DNA of 64,000 bases from an uncultured Eubacteriales bacterium (GTDB lineage: Bacteria > Bacillota > Clostridia > Peptostreptococcales > Anaerovoracaceae), in the NCBI GenBank assembly GCA_902775345.1, contig CACYLW010000002.1, positions 1-64,000 on the forward strand. Direction: 5' to 3'. The notes under the pieces were generated by a model. The model was not told the DNA's origin. It saw only the letters and a list, made by a program, of their open reading frames with translations, and did no database searches. The position numbers and the translations under genes were made by a program. This document shows, piece by piece, positions 7,765 to 16,477 of this stretch (its first letter is position 1; each line of letters begins with the position of its first letter).

Positions 7765-9249
7765 GTGAAACCGGTAAATCTTTTCAGGGTATCCAGAATA
7801 CGGGATGAAAGACTGTTCAATATCATGGAGAAACACGAGGCCAGTGATCATGATAATCACAGGATCCGCATCCATGAGATCGAATCTCTTCGCGTGCTTA
7901 CCGATGCTCTTGCCGGACAAAGAATAACGGTCAGGGATACGGACGGGTTCTACTTTGGTTATGTGATCCCGCTGGTAGGCAAGGAGTTTGATCTTCTTAA
8001 AGTCACAGGCAAGTACTGTCTTAATATCGAACTGAAATCGCAGGACGTAGGAGAGGAACAGATACTTGCCCAGCTGAGGAAAAACCGTCATTATCTCACA
8101 CTTCTCGGCAGAGAACTCATGATGTTTACGGTCGTCACGGATACGCTCGACTGCTACAAACTTTCTGATGACGGGGAACTCGAACCGTCTGATATAAGGG
8201 AGATAGCAAAGGCTGTCAGAAAGTGCCGTGCCGCGTATCACGGCCGTATCGATAAGCTGTTCCGCGCGTCAGAGTATCTGATCTCTCCTGAAGAAGATCC
8301 GGAGAAATTTCTGCAGGGGCAGTATTTTTTGTCTCCTGCACAGGACTACGTAAAAACGGAACTGCTCAGAGCCATAGCTGATACGTCCTACTGCGCGTTC
8401 TTCCATATTTACGGCAGGCCGTGCACCGGAAAGACGCTTCTTATTTATGATCTCGCAAAGCATCTGTCCGGCAGCGGCAGAACGCTTATCACATGCGGAG
8501 AAGAACCGTCAGGCGGGCTTCTTTCCATAAGCGAATCGATAGAAAACCTGGACTTTATCTCCTTATCGGACATTGGCTCATCTGAGCAGATCAGCGGATA
8601 TGATTTCGTTCTTGTGGATGAGGCTCTGCGCATGGGTCCGGCATCTTTCAATTTCATTACAAACGCTGCCGAAACATATGAGCAGGTCTGCATATTCTCT
8701 ACGGATTCTTCTGCAGCTCTTACTGATCCGGAGAAGGAAAACAACATAGAAGGAAGGATCCGCAGCCTTGGGTTGACCGGCGAATATGAGCTGTCGGAAA
8801 GACTCCGGCTGAACATGGAGATACAGACATTCATCCTCAGGCTCAAACACCTGAAATGCAAAACAGAGAAAACCTATGAATTCGAGCATGTCTCGGTCAA
8901 CTATGCCGGAAACGATGCCGAGGCTCATGAAATAATAAAGTATTTCCGCGATAAGGGATATGTGTTTATCAATCCTCACAGGAAGGCTGAAGATCCTTTT
9001 GCGGACCTTGAGGAGTCATTCAGATACAGGCACATTGCCGGGCGGGAATACAACAGCGTGGTGATGCTCATGGACGATTCGTTCGCATATGACGGTGAGG
9101 GATATCTCATGGGGATCCCTAAACCTGATCCTGCTCACCCGTATCCCAATATTTTTTATCCCGGCATCACACGCATCCGTGAACATCTTGCCCTGGTGAT
9201 ACTTGATGCTCCGGAACTGCTGGATGGTGTCCTTTCGATATTGGATTGA
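7765..9249 (+). CDS. Predicted PD-(D/E)xK nuclease fused to DUF2075-like ATPase/helicase
   Basis: This is a 494-residue cytoplasmic protein. The N-terminal part (about 35-135) has the layout of a restriction-endonuclease-like fold: D76 in 'EFDLL', then 'IELKS' with E89 and K91, then a helix with Q103, matching the D-x(n)-ExK-Q pattern. Residues about 200-494 form a P-loop ATPase: Walker A GRPCTGKT (217-224), Walker B FVLVDE (281-286), a later 'YRHIAGREYNSVVML' and a terminal 'ITRIREHLALVIL', resembling motifs V and VI of SF1 proteins such as DUF2075/Schlafen group 3. The start is uncertain: GTG 7765 lacks a good ribosome site, and ATG 7825 is an alternative. The combination suggests nucleic-acid processing, perhaps defence. 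The exported neighbours are unusual for such an enzyme. Confidence 0.6.
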   Translation: MKPVNLFRVSRIRDERLFNIMEKHEASDHDNHRIRIHEIESLRVLTDALAGQRITVRDTDGFYFGYVIPLVGKEFDLLKVTGKYCLNIELKSQDVGEEQILAQLRKNRHYLTLLGRELMMFTVVTDTLDCYKLSDDGELEPSDIREIAKAVRKCRAAYHGRIDKLFRASEYLISPEEDPEKFLQGQYFLSPAQDYVKTELLRAIADTSYCAFFHIYGRPCTGKTLLIYDLAKHLSGSGRTLITCGEEPSGGLLSISESIENLDFISLSDIGSSEQISGYDFVLVDEALRMGPASFNFITNAAETYEQVCIFSTDSSAALTDPEKENNIEGRIRSLGLTGEYELSERLRLNMEIQTFILRLKHLKCKTEKTYEFEHVSVNYAGNDAEAHEIIKYFRDKGYVFINPHRKAEDPFADLEESFRYRHIAGREYNSVVMLMDDSFAYDGEGYLMGIPKPDPAHPYPNIFYPGITRIREHLALVILDAPELLDGVLSILD

Positions 9250-9278
9250 TTATTCAGTTATGAAACAGGAGGCTGAAA

Positions 9279-10115
9279 ATGATCTGCAGACACTGTGGTA
9301 AGAATATACCGGACGAAGCTGTATTCTGTCCTTTCTGCGGTGAGAGGACCGCTTCGCACATGCGTAAGGAGAAAACCGAATCGCATCTGCGTAAGGAGGA
9401 CAGGGAAACAGCAGAGCCGAAAAAAGAAAAGAAAAAGAAAGAAAAATATTACGAAGAACCTGCGGGAAAAAGAAGGGTGAAGTCCCTCATATCCATCATC
9501 GCCGCTTTTGCTTTTGTTATTGCAGCATTCATCGCCATCATGGTGTTTGTAAAGCCTTATCTGGGAGAAGAACCATGGCCTGATGAGGATAAGCAGGCAG
9601 TGGAAACAGAGGATGTCATAGGCTTCCCTAAGACCATGTACATTTCAGCGGAGGAAGGACTGATCCTGTATAAGGAAGCTGCAGCGGACAGCAAGGCGAT
9701 ACATCTTATCAACTATGGCCGCGAGATAGAGGTCGAAAAGATAGACGGCAGCTGGGCTTATACCACCGTTGACGGCCTTTCGGGATGGTGCTCTGCGGAA
9801 AACCTGACAGAAAACAAGGATGAGGTAAAGACGAAAGAAACTAAGCCGAAGTCTGATGAAGACAAGGGCAGACTCGTGGAGCCGGCCAGGCGCATAGAGA
9901 CCGGCTATCACGGGACCGTGGACTCAGAAGGAGGCCTCAATCTCCGCTGCGGTCCGGGATCCGATTATGACATCCTGCTCGTTATCCCTGATAAAACAGA
10001 AGTTGTTGAAGAGGGCTGGGACGGCGGATGGATATATGTCAGGTATGACGGAGAGTACGGATGGATCAATTCGGAGTTCGTCAAACCTACAGGAGAGATC
10101 GAAAGCGCATCTTAA
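9279..10115 (+). CDS. Zinc-ribbon, single-pass membrane protein with two SH3b domains
   Basis: This 278-residue protein starts at ATG 9279 with an AGGAGG site. The N-terminal zinc ribbon has C3, C6, C17 and C20. A strongly basic linker follows, then one transmembrane helix (about 68-91) that puts the C-terminal half outside. Two bacterial SH3-like domains follow, at about 116-175 ('GLILYKEAAADSKAIHLINY', ending 'GLSGWCSAENL') and about 212-272 ('GGLNLRCGPGSDYDILLVIP', ending 'GEYGWINSEFV'). SH3b domains commonly bind cell wall. The architecture is widespread in clostridia with no assigned role. It is the last gene before a strong terminator and begins 29 bases after the nuclease/ATPase gene, so it probably shares its transcript. 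Confidence 0.7.
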   Translation: MICRHCGKNIPDEAVFCPFCGERTASHMRKEKTESHLRKEDRETAEPKKEKKKKEKYYEEPAGKRRVKSLISIIAAFAFVIAAFIAIMVFVKPYLGEEPWPDEDKQAVETEDVIGFPKTMYISAEEGLILYKEAAADSKAIHLINYGREIEVEKIDGSWAYTTVDGLSGWCSAENLTENKDEVKTKETKPKSDEDKGRLVEPARRIETGYHGTVDSEGGLNLRCGPGSDYDILLVIPDKTEVVEEGWDGGWIYVRYDGEYGWINSEFVKPTGEIESAS

Positions 10116-10137
10116 TGACAGAACTGATTATCTACGA

Positions 10138-10165
10138 AGAGCCGGCTGCGATACCGGCTCTTTTT
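10138..10165 (+). terminator. Intrinsic terminator
   Basis: AGAGCCGG (10138-10145) pairs perfectly with CCGGCTCT (10154-10161) across an eight-base loop, and a T-run follows. It closes the 5397-10115 gene run. Confidence 0.9.
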
Positions 10166-10224
10166 CATCAGGCAAACATCAATATTTGTTAAAGGTTTTT
10201 TGTTTTCGCGCTTTTATGGAGTAA

Positions 10225-10233
10225 TGTTAGAAT
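10225..10233 (+). promoter_or_regulatory. Extended -10 promoter for the GDPD-like gene
   Basis: TGT-TAGAAT is an extended -10 element 55 bases upstream of the ATG at 10288. No good -35 was found, as is common for extended -10 promoters. Confidence 0.4.
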
Positions 10234-10287
10234 GATAGAAGTTTATGAACGTAAACAATTACATTTTCACAGATCAGGTGAGGGATA

Positions 10288-11238
10288 ATGAACGAATCGA
10301 GCAATAACAACAGACCCGGAAGAAGAAGGAGAAGAGCAAGGAGAAGAAAGCTCCTTACCATCATCGTGCTGCTTCTGCTGTGCGTGTTATCAGCAGTGTA
10401 TATTCTGGTGCATTTCGGAAAGCACGACAGCAATACTGCCCAGGAACCTGCTGCGGAGACTCCTGCAGCTGAAGAGACAGCTGAGACTCCGGAGGAAACA
10501 GCCGAGACACCTGAAAAGGACACTGAAGCTGCGGAAAGGGCGGCATCACATGTATATTCCCACAGGGGATCCGCCGGAGAAGATGAACTGACCATGGCTG
10601 CCTATGACAGAGCTGTTGAAGCCGGTTCGAAGTATATCGAGGCGGACATCGTGGTATCCGAAAACGGAACAATATATCTGTCACATGACGACAATGTAAT
10701 AGACATGACGGGAGTCAACGGCTATATCTCGGGAATGGTTGACAGCCAGATCGACGGGCTGAAAACGAAGTCCGGATCCAATATCGTAAAGCTGAAAGAG
10801 CTCTTCGATAAATACGGAGATTCCGTCACATATCTTGTGGATATCAAATACACCAGTTACCGCAACATCGAAGCGTTTACTGATATCGTCAAGGAGTATG
10901 GCTTTGAGAACAATGTCATAGCGACATCGTCGTACTTTGATGCTCTCAGACCTCTCGAGGATACATTCCCTGACATGCCGAAGCTGTACGTATGCTCTGA
11001 CCAGGGAACCTTTGCGCTCGCTCTGGATCATGATTATGTGGATATCATCAGCGTTCCGAAGGATCTCATGACATCGGACAACCTCAAGGCAGCGCGTGAC
11101 CATGGCAAGAAATTCAGCGCATGGACTCTCAATACAGAGAAAGAAATAACGGATGCGATAGCACTCGGTGTTGACGCGTATTTCACGGACGACTCCGGTC
11201 TTGCCATCAGACTTGAGGAAGAGTACCGCACCGAATAG
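10288..11238 (+). CDS. Membrane-anchored glycerophosphodiester phosphodiesterase-family protein
   Basis: This 316-residue protein probably hydrolyses phosphodiesters of the glycerophosphodiester type. A very basic N-terminus (Arg/Lys run at about 10-20) precedes one transmembrane helix (about 22-42). A Glu/Thr/Pro/Ala-rich linker follows, so the catalytic domain faces outward. The GDPD barrel (about 88-310) shows the expected 'YSHRGS' start, 'YIEADIVVSENGTIYLSHDD' with the metal-binding Glu/Asp and second His, 'TYLVDIK', and the closing 'FSAWTLNTEKE' and 'GVDAYFTDD'. Residues needed for catalysis appear present. The gene is monocistronic between two terminators, with an extended -10 promoter. 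The substrate, such as lipoteichoic-acid-type or deacylated phospholipid diesters, cannot be told. Confidence 0.82.
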   Translation: MNESSNNNRPGRRRRRARRRKLLTIIVLLLLCVLSAVYILVHFGKHDSNTAQEPAAETPAAEETAETPEETAETPEKDTEAAERAASHVYSHRGSAGEDELTMAAYDRAVEAGSKYIEADIVVSENGTIYLSHDDNVIDMTGVNGYISGMVDSQIDGLKTKSGSNIVKLKELFDKYGDSVTYLVDIKYTSYRNIEAFTDIVKEYGFENNVIATSSYFDALRPLEDTFPDMPKLYVCSDQGTFALALDHDYVDIISVPKDLMTSDNLKAARDHGKKFSAWTLNTEKEITDAIALGVDAYFTDDSGLAIRLEEEYRTE

Positions 11239-11258
11239 ACTCGGATAAGGGCTGTAAT

Positions 11259-11293
11259 CACGCCGGGGACGCAGTGCTCCGGCGTGTTTTTAT
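11259..11293 (+). terminator. Intrinsic terminator
   Basis: CACGCCGG (11259-11266) pairs perfectly with CCGGCGTG (11279-11286), followed by TTTTTATTT. It ends the GDPD-like transcript. Confidence 0.9.
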
Positions 11294-11305
11294 TTCAAAA
11301 ATCAG

Positions 11306-11333
11306 TTGAAATTTATTTTTTTTGGAGTATTAT
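11306..11333 (+). promoter_or_regulatory. Promoter of the GH13-glgA operon
   Basis: TTGAAA (11306-11311), a 16-base spacer and TATTAT (11328-11333) precede the GH13 gene. The -10 sits inside a small inverted repeat, GGAG (11324-11327) with CTCC (11335-11338), which could be an operator. Confidence 0.5.
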
Positions 11334-11361
11334 GCTCCGAGAAAAGAAAGGAGAGAGACAG

Positions 11362-12924
11362 ATGGCTTGGTATGAAGAAGCTGTTTTTTATCATATATAT
11401 CCGCTCGGGCTGCTTGGAGCACCTGAACTGAATGATCACAGTCAGACGGTGCACAGACTTCCCGGAATGAGGAAATGGATCGATCACATGGCAGACTGCG
11501 GTTTTACCGCGCTGTATTTCGGCCCGTGCTTTTCTTCAGGGTCGCACGGATACGATACTGAAGATTACCGCAGACTCGACGAGAGACTGGGAGACAATGA
11601 AGATCTGAAGGATCTGGTAAGATACTGTCATCAAAAGGGCATGCGTGTCATCCTCGACGGCGTGTTCAACCACACGGGGCGCGGATTCTTCGCCTTCCGT
11701 GACCTGAAAGAGAACAGGGAGAACAGCCGCTTCAGAAACTGGTACTGCAACGTGAACTTCTGGGGCAACAACGAGTATAACGATGGCTTTTCCTATGAAA
11801 ACTGGGGCGGCCACAATCTGCTCCCGAAGCTGAACATGCATGAACCTGAAGTAAGACAATACCACTTTGATACTGTTCGCTTCTGGGTGTCGGAATTCGA
11901 CATCGACGGACTGCGCCTTGATGCTGCGGATGTTCTTGACCAGGGCTTCATGCGTGAGCTCAGGAGCGTCACTGACGGCCTGAAGGAAGACTTCTGGCTT
12001 ATGGGCGAGGTCATACACGGCGAATACGGACGCTGGGTCAATGAAAACACCCTGCACTCCGTGACAAATTACGCCCTGCATAAGGCTCTTTACAGCGCGC
12101 ATAACGATCATAACTATTTTGAGATAGCGCACACGGTGCGTCGACAGAGAGACATGGGCCTCGGTGACAATGTGCATCTGTACGATTTCGTCGACAACCA
12201 CGATGTCGAAAGGATAATGACAAAGCTGAGAGACAAGAGACATTTTCTGCCTGTCCACGTGCTTCTGTATACTCTGCCGGGGATCCCTTCCGTTTACTAC
12301 GGTTCGGAGTTCGGCATAGAAGGAAGGAAGGAGAGAGGCTCAGACGCATCGCTCCGCCCGGCCCTTTCGCTTGAGGAACTTGCGTCTGCTGACAATGTCC
12401 CCCTGCAGATCATCGGCGCTCTCGGCAAGATCTACAGCAGGGAATCCGCTCTGTGGTACGGCGAGTACCGCGAAGCAGATCTGACAACGACAAAATACGC
12501 GTTCATGCGCGGTGACATACTTGTAACAGTAACCAACAGTGACGCAGAGGAAAGTTTTGATCTGGAACTGAACGGAACATACACGGGAGCGCTTCACGGA
12601 AGAGAGATCTCTTCAGATCAGGGCAGGCTGCGCTTTGTCCTCGAAGGAAACAGCGCTGAGATATGGATCCCCGCTTCGGAGAGAAAGCAATATGAGCCAA
12701 TCAGGCATAGCCTCAGCAACGCTGTAGATGATATAATAAATGAGGAAATACCTCAGAGAGCTGAGCCGGGCAAAAGTTTTGAAGATATGAGTATCGAAGA
12801 ACTTCAGGCTGAGATACTTGCGAAACTTTCCGCCAATGGCCCGCTGACTGACCGTATGAAAAGAGAAGTAAGAGAGAACGTATACAGAGATTCCTTGCTC
12901 AACTGGGTGAAGAGTTTCCGCTAA
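11362..12924 (+). CDS. Intracellular alpha-amylase family (GH13) glycosidase
   Basis: This 520-residue enzyme acts on alpha-glucans and has no signal peptide, so it is cytoplasmic. All four GH13 regions are visible: DGVFNHTG (99-106), 'DGLRLDAAD' with nucleophile D187, 'GEVIHG' with acid/base E216, and 'FVDNHD' ending at D281. An all-beta C domain follows, then an extra C-terminal segment (about 450-520), with 'DMSIEELQAEILAKLSANGP', that is helical and not part of the standard core. The frame is open from 11284, but that start lies in the preceding terminator; ATG 11362 has AAGGAG at proper distance. It is 23 bases upstream of glgA, so it probably trims or degrades glycogen or maltodextrins. 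Exact specificity (maltodextrin glucosidase, neopullulanase or cyclomaltodextrinase type) is open. Confidence 0.88.
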   Translation: MAWYEEAVFYHIYPLGLLGAPELNDHSQTVHRLPGMRKWIDHMADCGFTALYFGPCFSSGSHGYDTEDYRRLDERLGDNEDLKDLVRYCHQKGMRVILDGVFNHTGRGFFAFRDLKENRENSRFRNWYCNVNFWGNNEYNDGFSYENWGGHNLLPKLNMHEPEVRQYHFDTVRFWVSEFDIDGLRLDAADVLDQGFMRELRSVTDGLKEDFWLMGEVIHGEYGRWVNENTLHSVTNYALHKALYSAHNDHNYFEIAHTVRRQRDMGLGDNVHLYDFVDNHDVERIMTKLRDKRHFLPVHVLLYTLPGIPSVYYGSEFGIEGRKERGSDASLRPALSLEELASADNVPLQIIGALGKIYSRESALWYGEYREADLTTTKYAFMRGDILVTVTNSDAEESFDLELNGTYTGALHGREISSDQGRLRFVLEGNSAEIWIPASERKQYEPIRHSLSNAVDDIINEEIPQRAEPGKSFEDMSIEELQAEILAKLSANGPLTDRMKREVRENVYRDSLLNWVKSFR

Positions 12925-12947
12925 AAGGTCAATACAGGAGAATAGAA

Positions 12948-14459
12948 ATGGCAAACAACGAAACGATCAATAATGAAAACATGGCAGCAGAGTCGTCGCT
13001 TCCACAGCCAAGAAGAAGCATCGTCTTCATCGGCTCGGAGTGCTATCCGTTCGTAAAGACGGGCGGACTGGGCGACGTTATGTACGCGCTTCCGAAGGCC
13101 CTTGCTGAACTTAACTGCGACGTGAAGGTCATCCTTCCGCGCTATCACTGCATCCCTTGGAAATACCAGGAGAAGATGGTATACCGCGGAGCGTTCAACA
13201 TGGATCTGTGTGCAGACGGGAGATCATACTATGTAGGCATCATGGAGTACGTGCATGACGGCGTGGTATATGACTTCATCGATAATGACGAGTTCTTTAC
13301 AAACGGCAATCCGTATGTCAATCTCGTTGACGATATTCCGAAGTACTGCTACTTCTGCAAGGCAGCTCTTGCGGCGCTGAACTACATGGACTGGATCCCG
13401 GATATCATCCACTGCCATGACTGGCAGGCAAGCCTGGTGCCGGTCATGCTGCGCACCCAGTTTGCCGAAACAGCTATCAGGAACGCAAAGACAGTACTGA
13501 CCATACATAACCTGCGCTTTCAGGGCGTGTACAACATCTCCACTATCAAGTACTGGACAAATCTGCCTGACGAAGTGTTCAACATCGATGTATTCAAGAC
13601 CGGCTATGAAGATGCCAACATGTTAAAAGCAGGTCTTGCGTATGCTGATGCAATTACAACGGTCAGCGAAACATATGCGGGAGAGATACAGACTCCGTTC
13701 TACGGCGATGGCCTTGATGCGCATATACGCCATCATTCCGGAAAGCTGCGCGGCATAGTCAACGGCATAGATGTCGGACAGTGGGACCCTAAGGCAGATA
13801 CAAGGATCGCCGCGCCATATGATATCACCGAAGTGCTCGATAAAAAGAAACAGAACAAGCGCGCTCTGCAGGAGGAACTCGGACTTGAGGTCGATGAGAG
13901 CAAGTTTGTCATAGGTCTCATCTCGCGTCTGACGAATCAGAAGGGACTTGATCTGGTAAATGAGGTCCTTCCGGGTCTCATTGACGGAAATACACAGATA
14001 GTTGTACTCGGTACAGGCGATGCCATGTATGAGGAATCGTTCCGCAACTTTGAGAACTGGTATAAGGGCAGTGTCTGCTCATGCATCATGTATGATGAGA
14101 GCAGGGCGCACAGGATCTATGCGGGAGCAGATGCTCTGCTGGTTCCTTCGCTGTTTGAGCCATGCGGACTTACGCAGCTCATAGCCATGCGTTACGGAAC
14201 CATCCCTGTAGTCCGTGAAACAGGTGGACTGAAGGATACGGTCGAGCCTTACAACATGTTTGACCAGCAGGGTAACGGATTCACATTTGACAGATATGAA
14301 GCCGGGCTGCTCTATGACGCAGTGAACCGCGCCAAGACAGTATACTTCACAGACCGCTGGCACTGGGATGAGATGGTCCAGAGAGACATGGCAAAGGATG
14401 TATCCTGGGAAGCTTCTGCTTGGAAATACAGAGACCTGTATCTTGAACTGAGGCCGTAA
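12948..14459 (+). CDS. glgA: Glycogen synthase (ADP-glucose type)
   Basis: This 503-residue GT5 glycosyltransferase adds glucose from ADP-glucose to growing alpha-1,4-glucan. The N-terminal 'ECYPFVKTGGLGDV' contains the KTGGL motif that binds ADP-glucose. 'HDWQASLVPVML' and 'TIHNLRFQG' are typical of the first Rossmann domain. The C-terminal domain contains 'LISRLTNQKGLDL' and 'PSLFEPCGLTQLIAMRYG' with the catalytic Glu. About 20 extra residues precede the domain. The length is slightly longer than the usual 475-480. It is co-transcribed with the upstream GH13 gene and ends at a strong terminator. No ADP-glucose pyrophosphorylase (glgC) or branching enzyme gene is in the window. Confidence 0.95.
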   Translation: MANNETINNENMAAESSLPQPRRSIVFIGSECYPFVKTGGLGDVMYALPKALAELNCDVKVILPRYHCIPWKYQEKMVYRGAFNMDLCADGRSYYVGIMEYVHDGVVYDFIDNDEFFTNGNPYVNLVDDIPKYCYFCKAALAALNYMDWIPDIIHCHDWQASLVPVMLRTQFAETAIRNAKTVLTIHNLRFQGVYNISTIKYWTNLPDEVFNIDVFKTGYEDANMLKAGLAYADAITTVSETYAGEIQTPFYGDGLDAHIRHHSGKLRGIVNGIDVGQWDPKADTRIAAPYDITEVLDKKKQNKRALQEELGLEVDESKFVIGLISRLTNQKGLDLVNEVLPGLIDGNTQIVVLGTGDAMYEESFRNFENWYKGSVCSCIMYDESRAHRIYAGADALLVPSLFEPCGLTQLIAMRYGTIPVVRETGGLKDTVEPYNMFDQQGNGFTFDRYEAGLLYDAVNRAKTVYFTDRWHWDEMVQRDMAKDVSWEASAWKYRDLYLELRP

Positions 14460-14474
14460 CAGGAAAAAAGATCC

Positions 14475-14514
14475 AAGCCGGAGCGTTACTCTTTCGTAAT
14501 GCACCGGCTTTTTA
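14475..14514 (+). terminator. Intrinsic terminator after glgA
   Basis: AAGCCGG (14475-14481) pairs with CCGGCTT (14504-14510), with an inner GCGTTAC/GTAATGC arm, followed by TTTTT. This isolates the following TIR/RyR operon from glgA. Confidence 0.9.
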
Positions 14515-14524
14515 AGCAACGTGG

Positions 14525-14552
14525 TTTTGATTTACATTTAGCGGGTTATAAT
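14525..14552 (+). promoter_or_regulatory. Promoter of the RyR-TIR operon
   Basis: A perfect TATAAT (14547-14552) lies 62 bases upstream of the first gene. The -35 is weaker: TTTTGA (14525-14530) at 16 bases or TTGATT (14527-14532) at 14 bases. No other promoter-like site was found between the five genes. Confidence 0.5.
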
Positions 14553-14614
14553 ATATTCTTTAAACACAGAAATAAGTTTACTGAAACTCTTCCGGATCAG
14601 AACAGGAGGGGCTT

Positions 14615-16477
14615 ATGATCAGTGTAACCGTTGTTATCCTGTCAACTGCATTGCTTCTGGCAATGGTTCTGAACCTTGCGCTGAAGCCTTCTTATTCTGC
14701 CAGGCTTACGACCATATGCATGATAATAGCTTTCGCCGGAGGGGTTTTTATTTACGGCGTCGGATTTGCCGAGAGCACCGGAGACATCGGACTCAGCATG
14801 ATCCGGACGCCTTTTTGCGTGATAAAGATGTTCGTCGGCATAAACGACTATGCTTCCATAGCGGGCACATTTCCTGTGGCTACACCGTTCAGGATCATAT
14901 TGTTCTGGATCATACATCTGCTCGCGTTCTATTCCATGGCGAGCGCGGCGATGTTCACACTGGGTGAAGAAGCCTTGAGATACCTGCGCATGCTCCTTTC
15001 CGCAAGGGGTGATCTGACCCTGATCTACGGGATCAATGACAGGAGCATAAGTCTTGGAAAGGAATGCCGTGAGGCAGGTGCGGGCTCCGTGGTCTTCATT
15101 GATGAAAACGCCGATCATTCCGCGGTTACAGATCTTAACAACATGGGGATGTCCGTTGTAAGCGGACCGTCAGCCGTAGCCTCCGACAGATCCGTTATGA
15201 AAAGACTGCGTGCCGGACGCCGCGTGATAAATGTGTTTGCGATGGATGAGGAAGATAAAGACCTGTTTTACGCGCTCGGCCTGAAAGATGCTCTTCAGGA
15301 TGCCGGAGCAAGTCCGGAAAAGACGGCCATAACTCTTCCGGGAGCTGACGACATAATAACCTCGATGCTGCAGGTATCGGCGGATCGGTACGGATACGGA
15401 TACGTAAATGTCTATGACAGCGCCATGCTTTCGGCAAGGGCTCTGATCGACACATGCCCGCCATGGGATCTTGTGAGATTTGGCAGCGACGGACGTGCGC
15501 AGGAAGATTTTGACTGTATCATTGTAGGCTTCGGCAGGCACGGTCAGGCAGTGCTCAAACAGCTGCTGATGAACGGACAGTTTGCCGGGAGCACTTTCCA
15601 TGCGGCAGTGTTCTCTCCGAATTTTGAAAATGAATCGGGATATATGAAGGCTGAATGCGCTTCGCTTTTTGAAAACTACGATATACGGAGTTTCAACGCT
15701 GACGGCAGGAGTATCGAATTCTACAATTATGTCGATCAGCGCATAGGATCGCTCAAGCTGATAGCTGTATGCACGGGAAGTGATGAGAGCGACCGTGAGA
15801 TCTCGGACAATCTAATGATGTATCTGAAGCGCCGCAGCGCTCAGCATATATGCGTCGTCAGGTGCGGAGAAGAGGGGGTAAGGTATCAGGAGACTGTCGG
15901 CAGTCCGATAATTACCGCCGGCATTTATTCACTTGACTATCTTTCGGCACAGAAGGCAGATCATGATGCCATAATTATCAACGACACCTACGATGATTCT
16001 GACAGGACCGCCTGGGAGAAGTGGGTAGCCTGTGATCCGTTCAGCAAGATGTCATCACGAGCTTCAGCTGATTTCATGCCGGCCTTCATACGCGCCGCGG
16101 GACTTTCGGAGGATGAGATCCTGAAAGGAAACTGGCCTCCTGCTCCGGACGTTCTTGAAGTGCTGGGTCGGACAGAACACCTCAGATGGAACGCCTTCCA
16201 CTTTGTCATGGGGTATTCACCTATGAGCAATGAAGAGTTAGATAAAAGAGCCGGGATATACAGGGACTGCATAGAAAAAGGCCTTCCGAGCATCAGACTT
16301 ACAAAGGATGCAGAAAACCGGACACATGCCTGCCTGATATCATGGGAGGAACTGGATGCCCTGTCAGAAAAGGAGAGCTCCGTGACAGGACGCCATGTGG
16401 ACTACAAACAATATGATATCAACAACGTGCTCATAATTCCTGAGATACTTAAACAGAGAGAAGTAACTGTGAAATGA
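14615..16477 (+). CDS. Membrane protein with two RCK/TrkA-N-like Rossmann domains and a C-terminal RyR domain
   Basis: This is a 620-residue protein. Three transmembrane helices lie at about 1-21, 33-50 and 93-115. A first Rossmann-like unit (133-185, 'LIYGINDRSISLG') and a second (about 300-420, GFGRHG at 305-310) resemble the NAD/ligand-binding TrkA-N/RCK regulatory domains of potassium channels. Residues about 515-610 match a bacterial RyR domain: 'EHLRWNAFHFVMGY' and, after an insertion, 'THACLISWEEL' with a charged region before the end. Unlike its neighbour it has no TVGYGD filter, so it may be a regulatory or pore-partner subunit. It starts at ATG 14615 with AGGAGG and overlaps the next gene by four bases. 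Ligand sensing by the RyR domain is inferred from the family. Confidence 0.7.
   Translation: MISVTVVILSTALLLAMVLNLALKPSYSARLTTICMIIAFAGGVFIYGVGFAESTGDIGLSMIRTPFCVIKMFVGINDYASIAGTFPVATPFRIILFWIIHLLAFYSMASAAMFTLGEEALRYLRMLLSARGDLTLIYGINDRSISLGKECREAGAGSVVFIDENADHSAVTDLNNMGMSVVSGPSAVASDRSVMKRLRAGRRVINVFAMDEEDKDLFYALGLKDALQDAGASPEKTAITLPGADDIITSMLQVSADRYGYGYVNVYDSAMLSARALIDTCPPWDLVRFGSDGRAQEDFDCIIVGFGRHGQAVLKQLLMNGQFAGSTFHAAVFSPNFENESGYMKAECASLFENYDIRSFNADGRSIEFYNYVDQRIGSLKLIAVCTGSDESDREISDNLMMYLKRRSAQHICVVRCGEEGVRYQETVGSPIITAGIYSLDYLSAQKADHDAIIINDTYDDSDRTAWEKWVACDPFSKMSSRASADFMPAFIRAAGLSEDEILKGNWPPAPDVLEVLGRTEHLRWNAFHFVMGYSPMSNEELDKRAGIYRDCIEKGLPSIRLTKDAENRTHACLISWEELDALSEKESSVTGRHVDYKQYDINNVLIIPEILKQREVTVK

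Noticed and set aside
11284-11361. Upstream start for the GH13 gene at 11284
   Set aside because: It falls in the preceding terminator and upstream of the promoter; ATG 11362 has a proper ribosome site.
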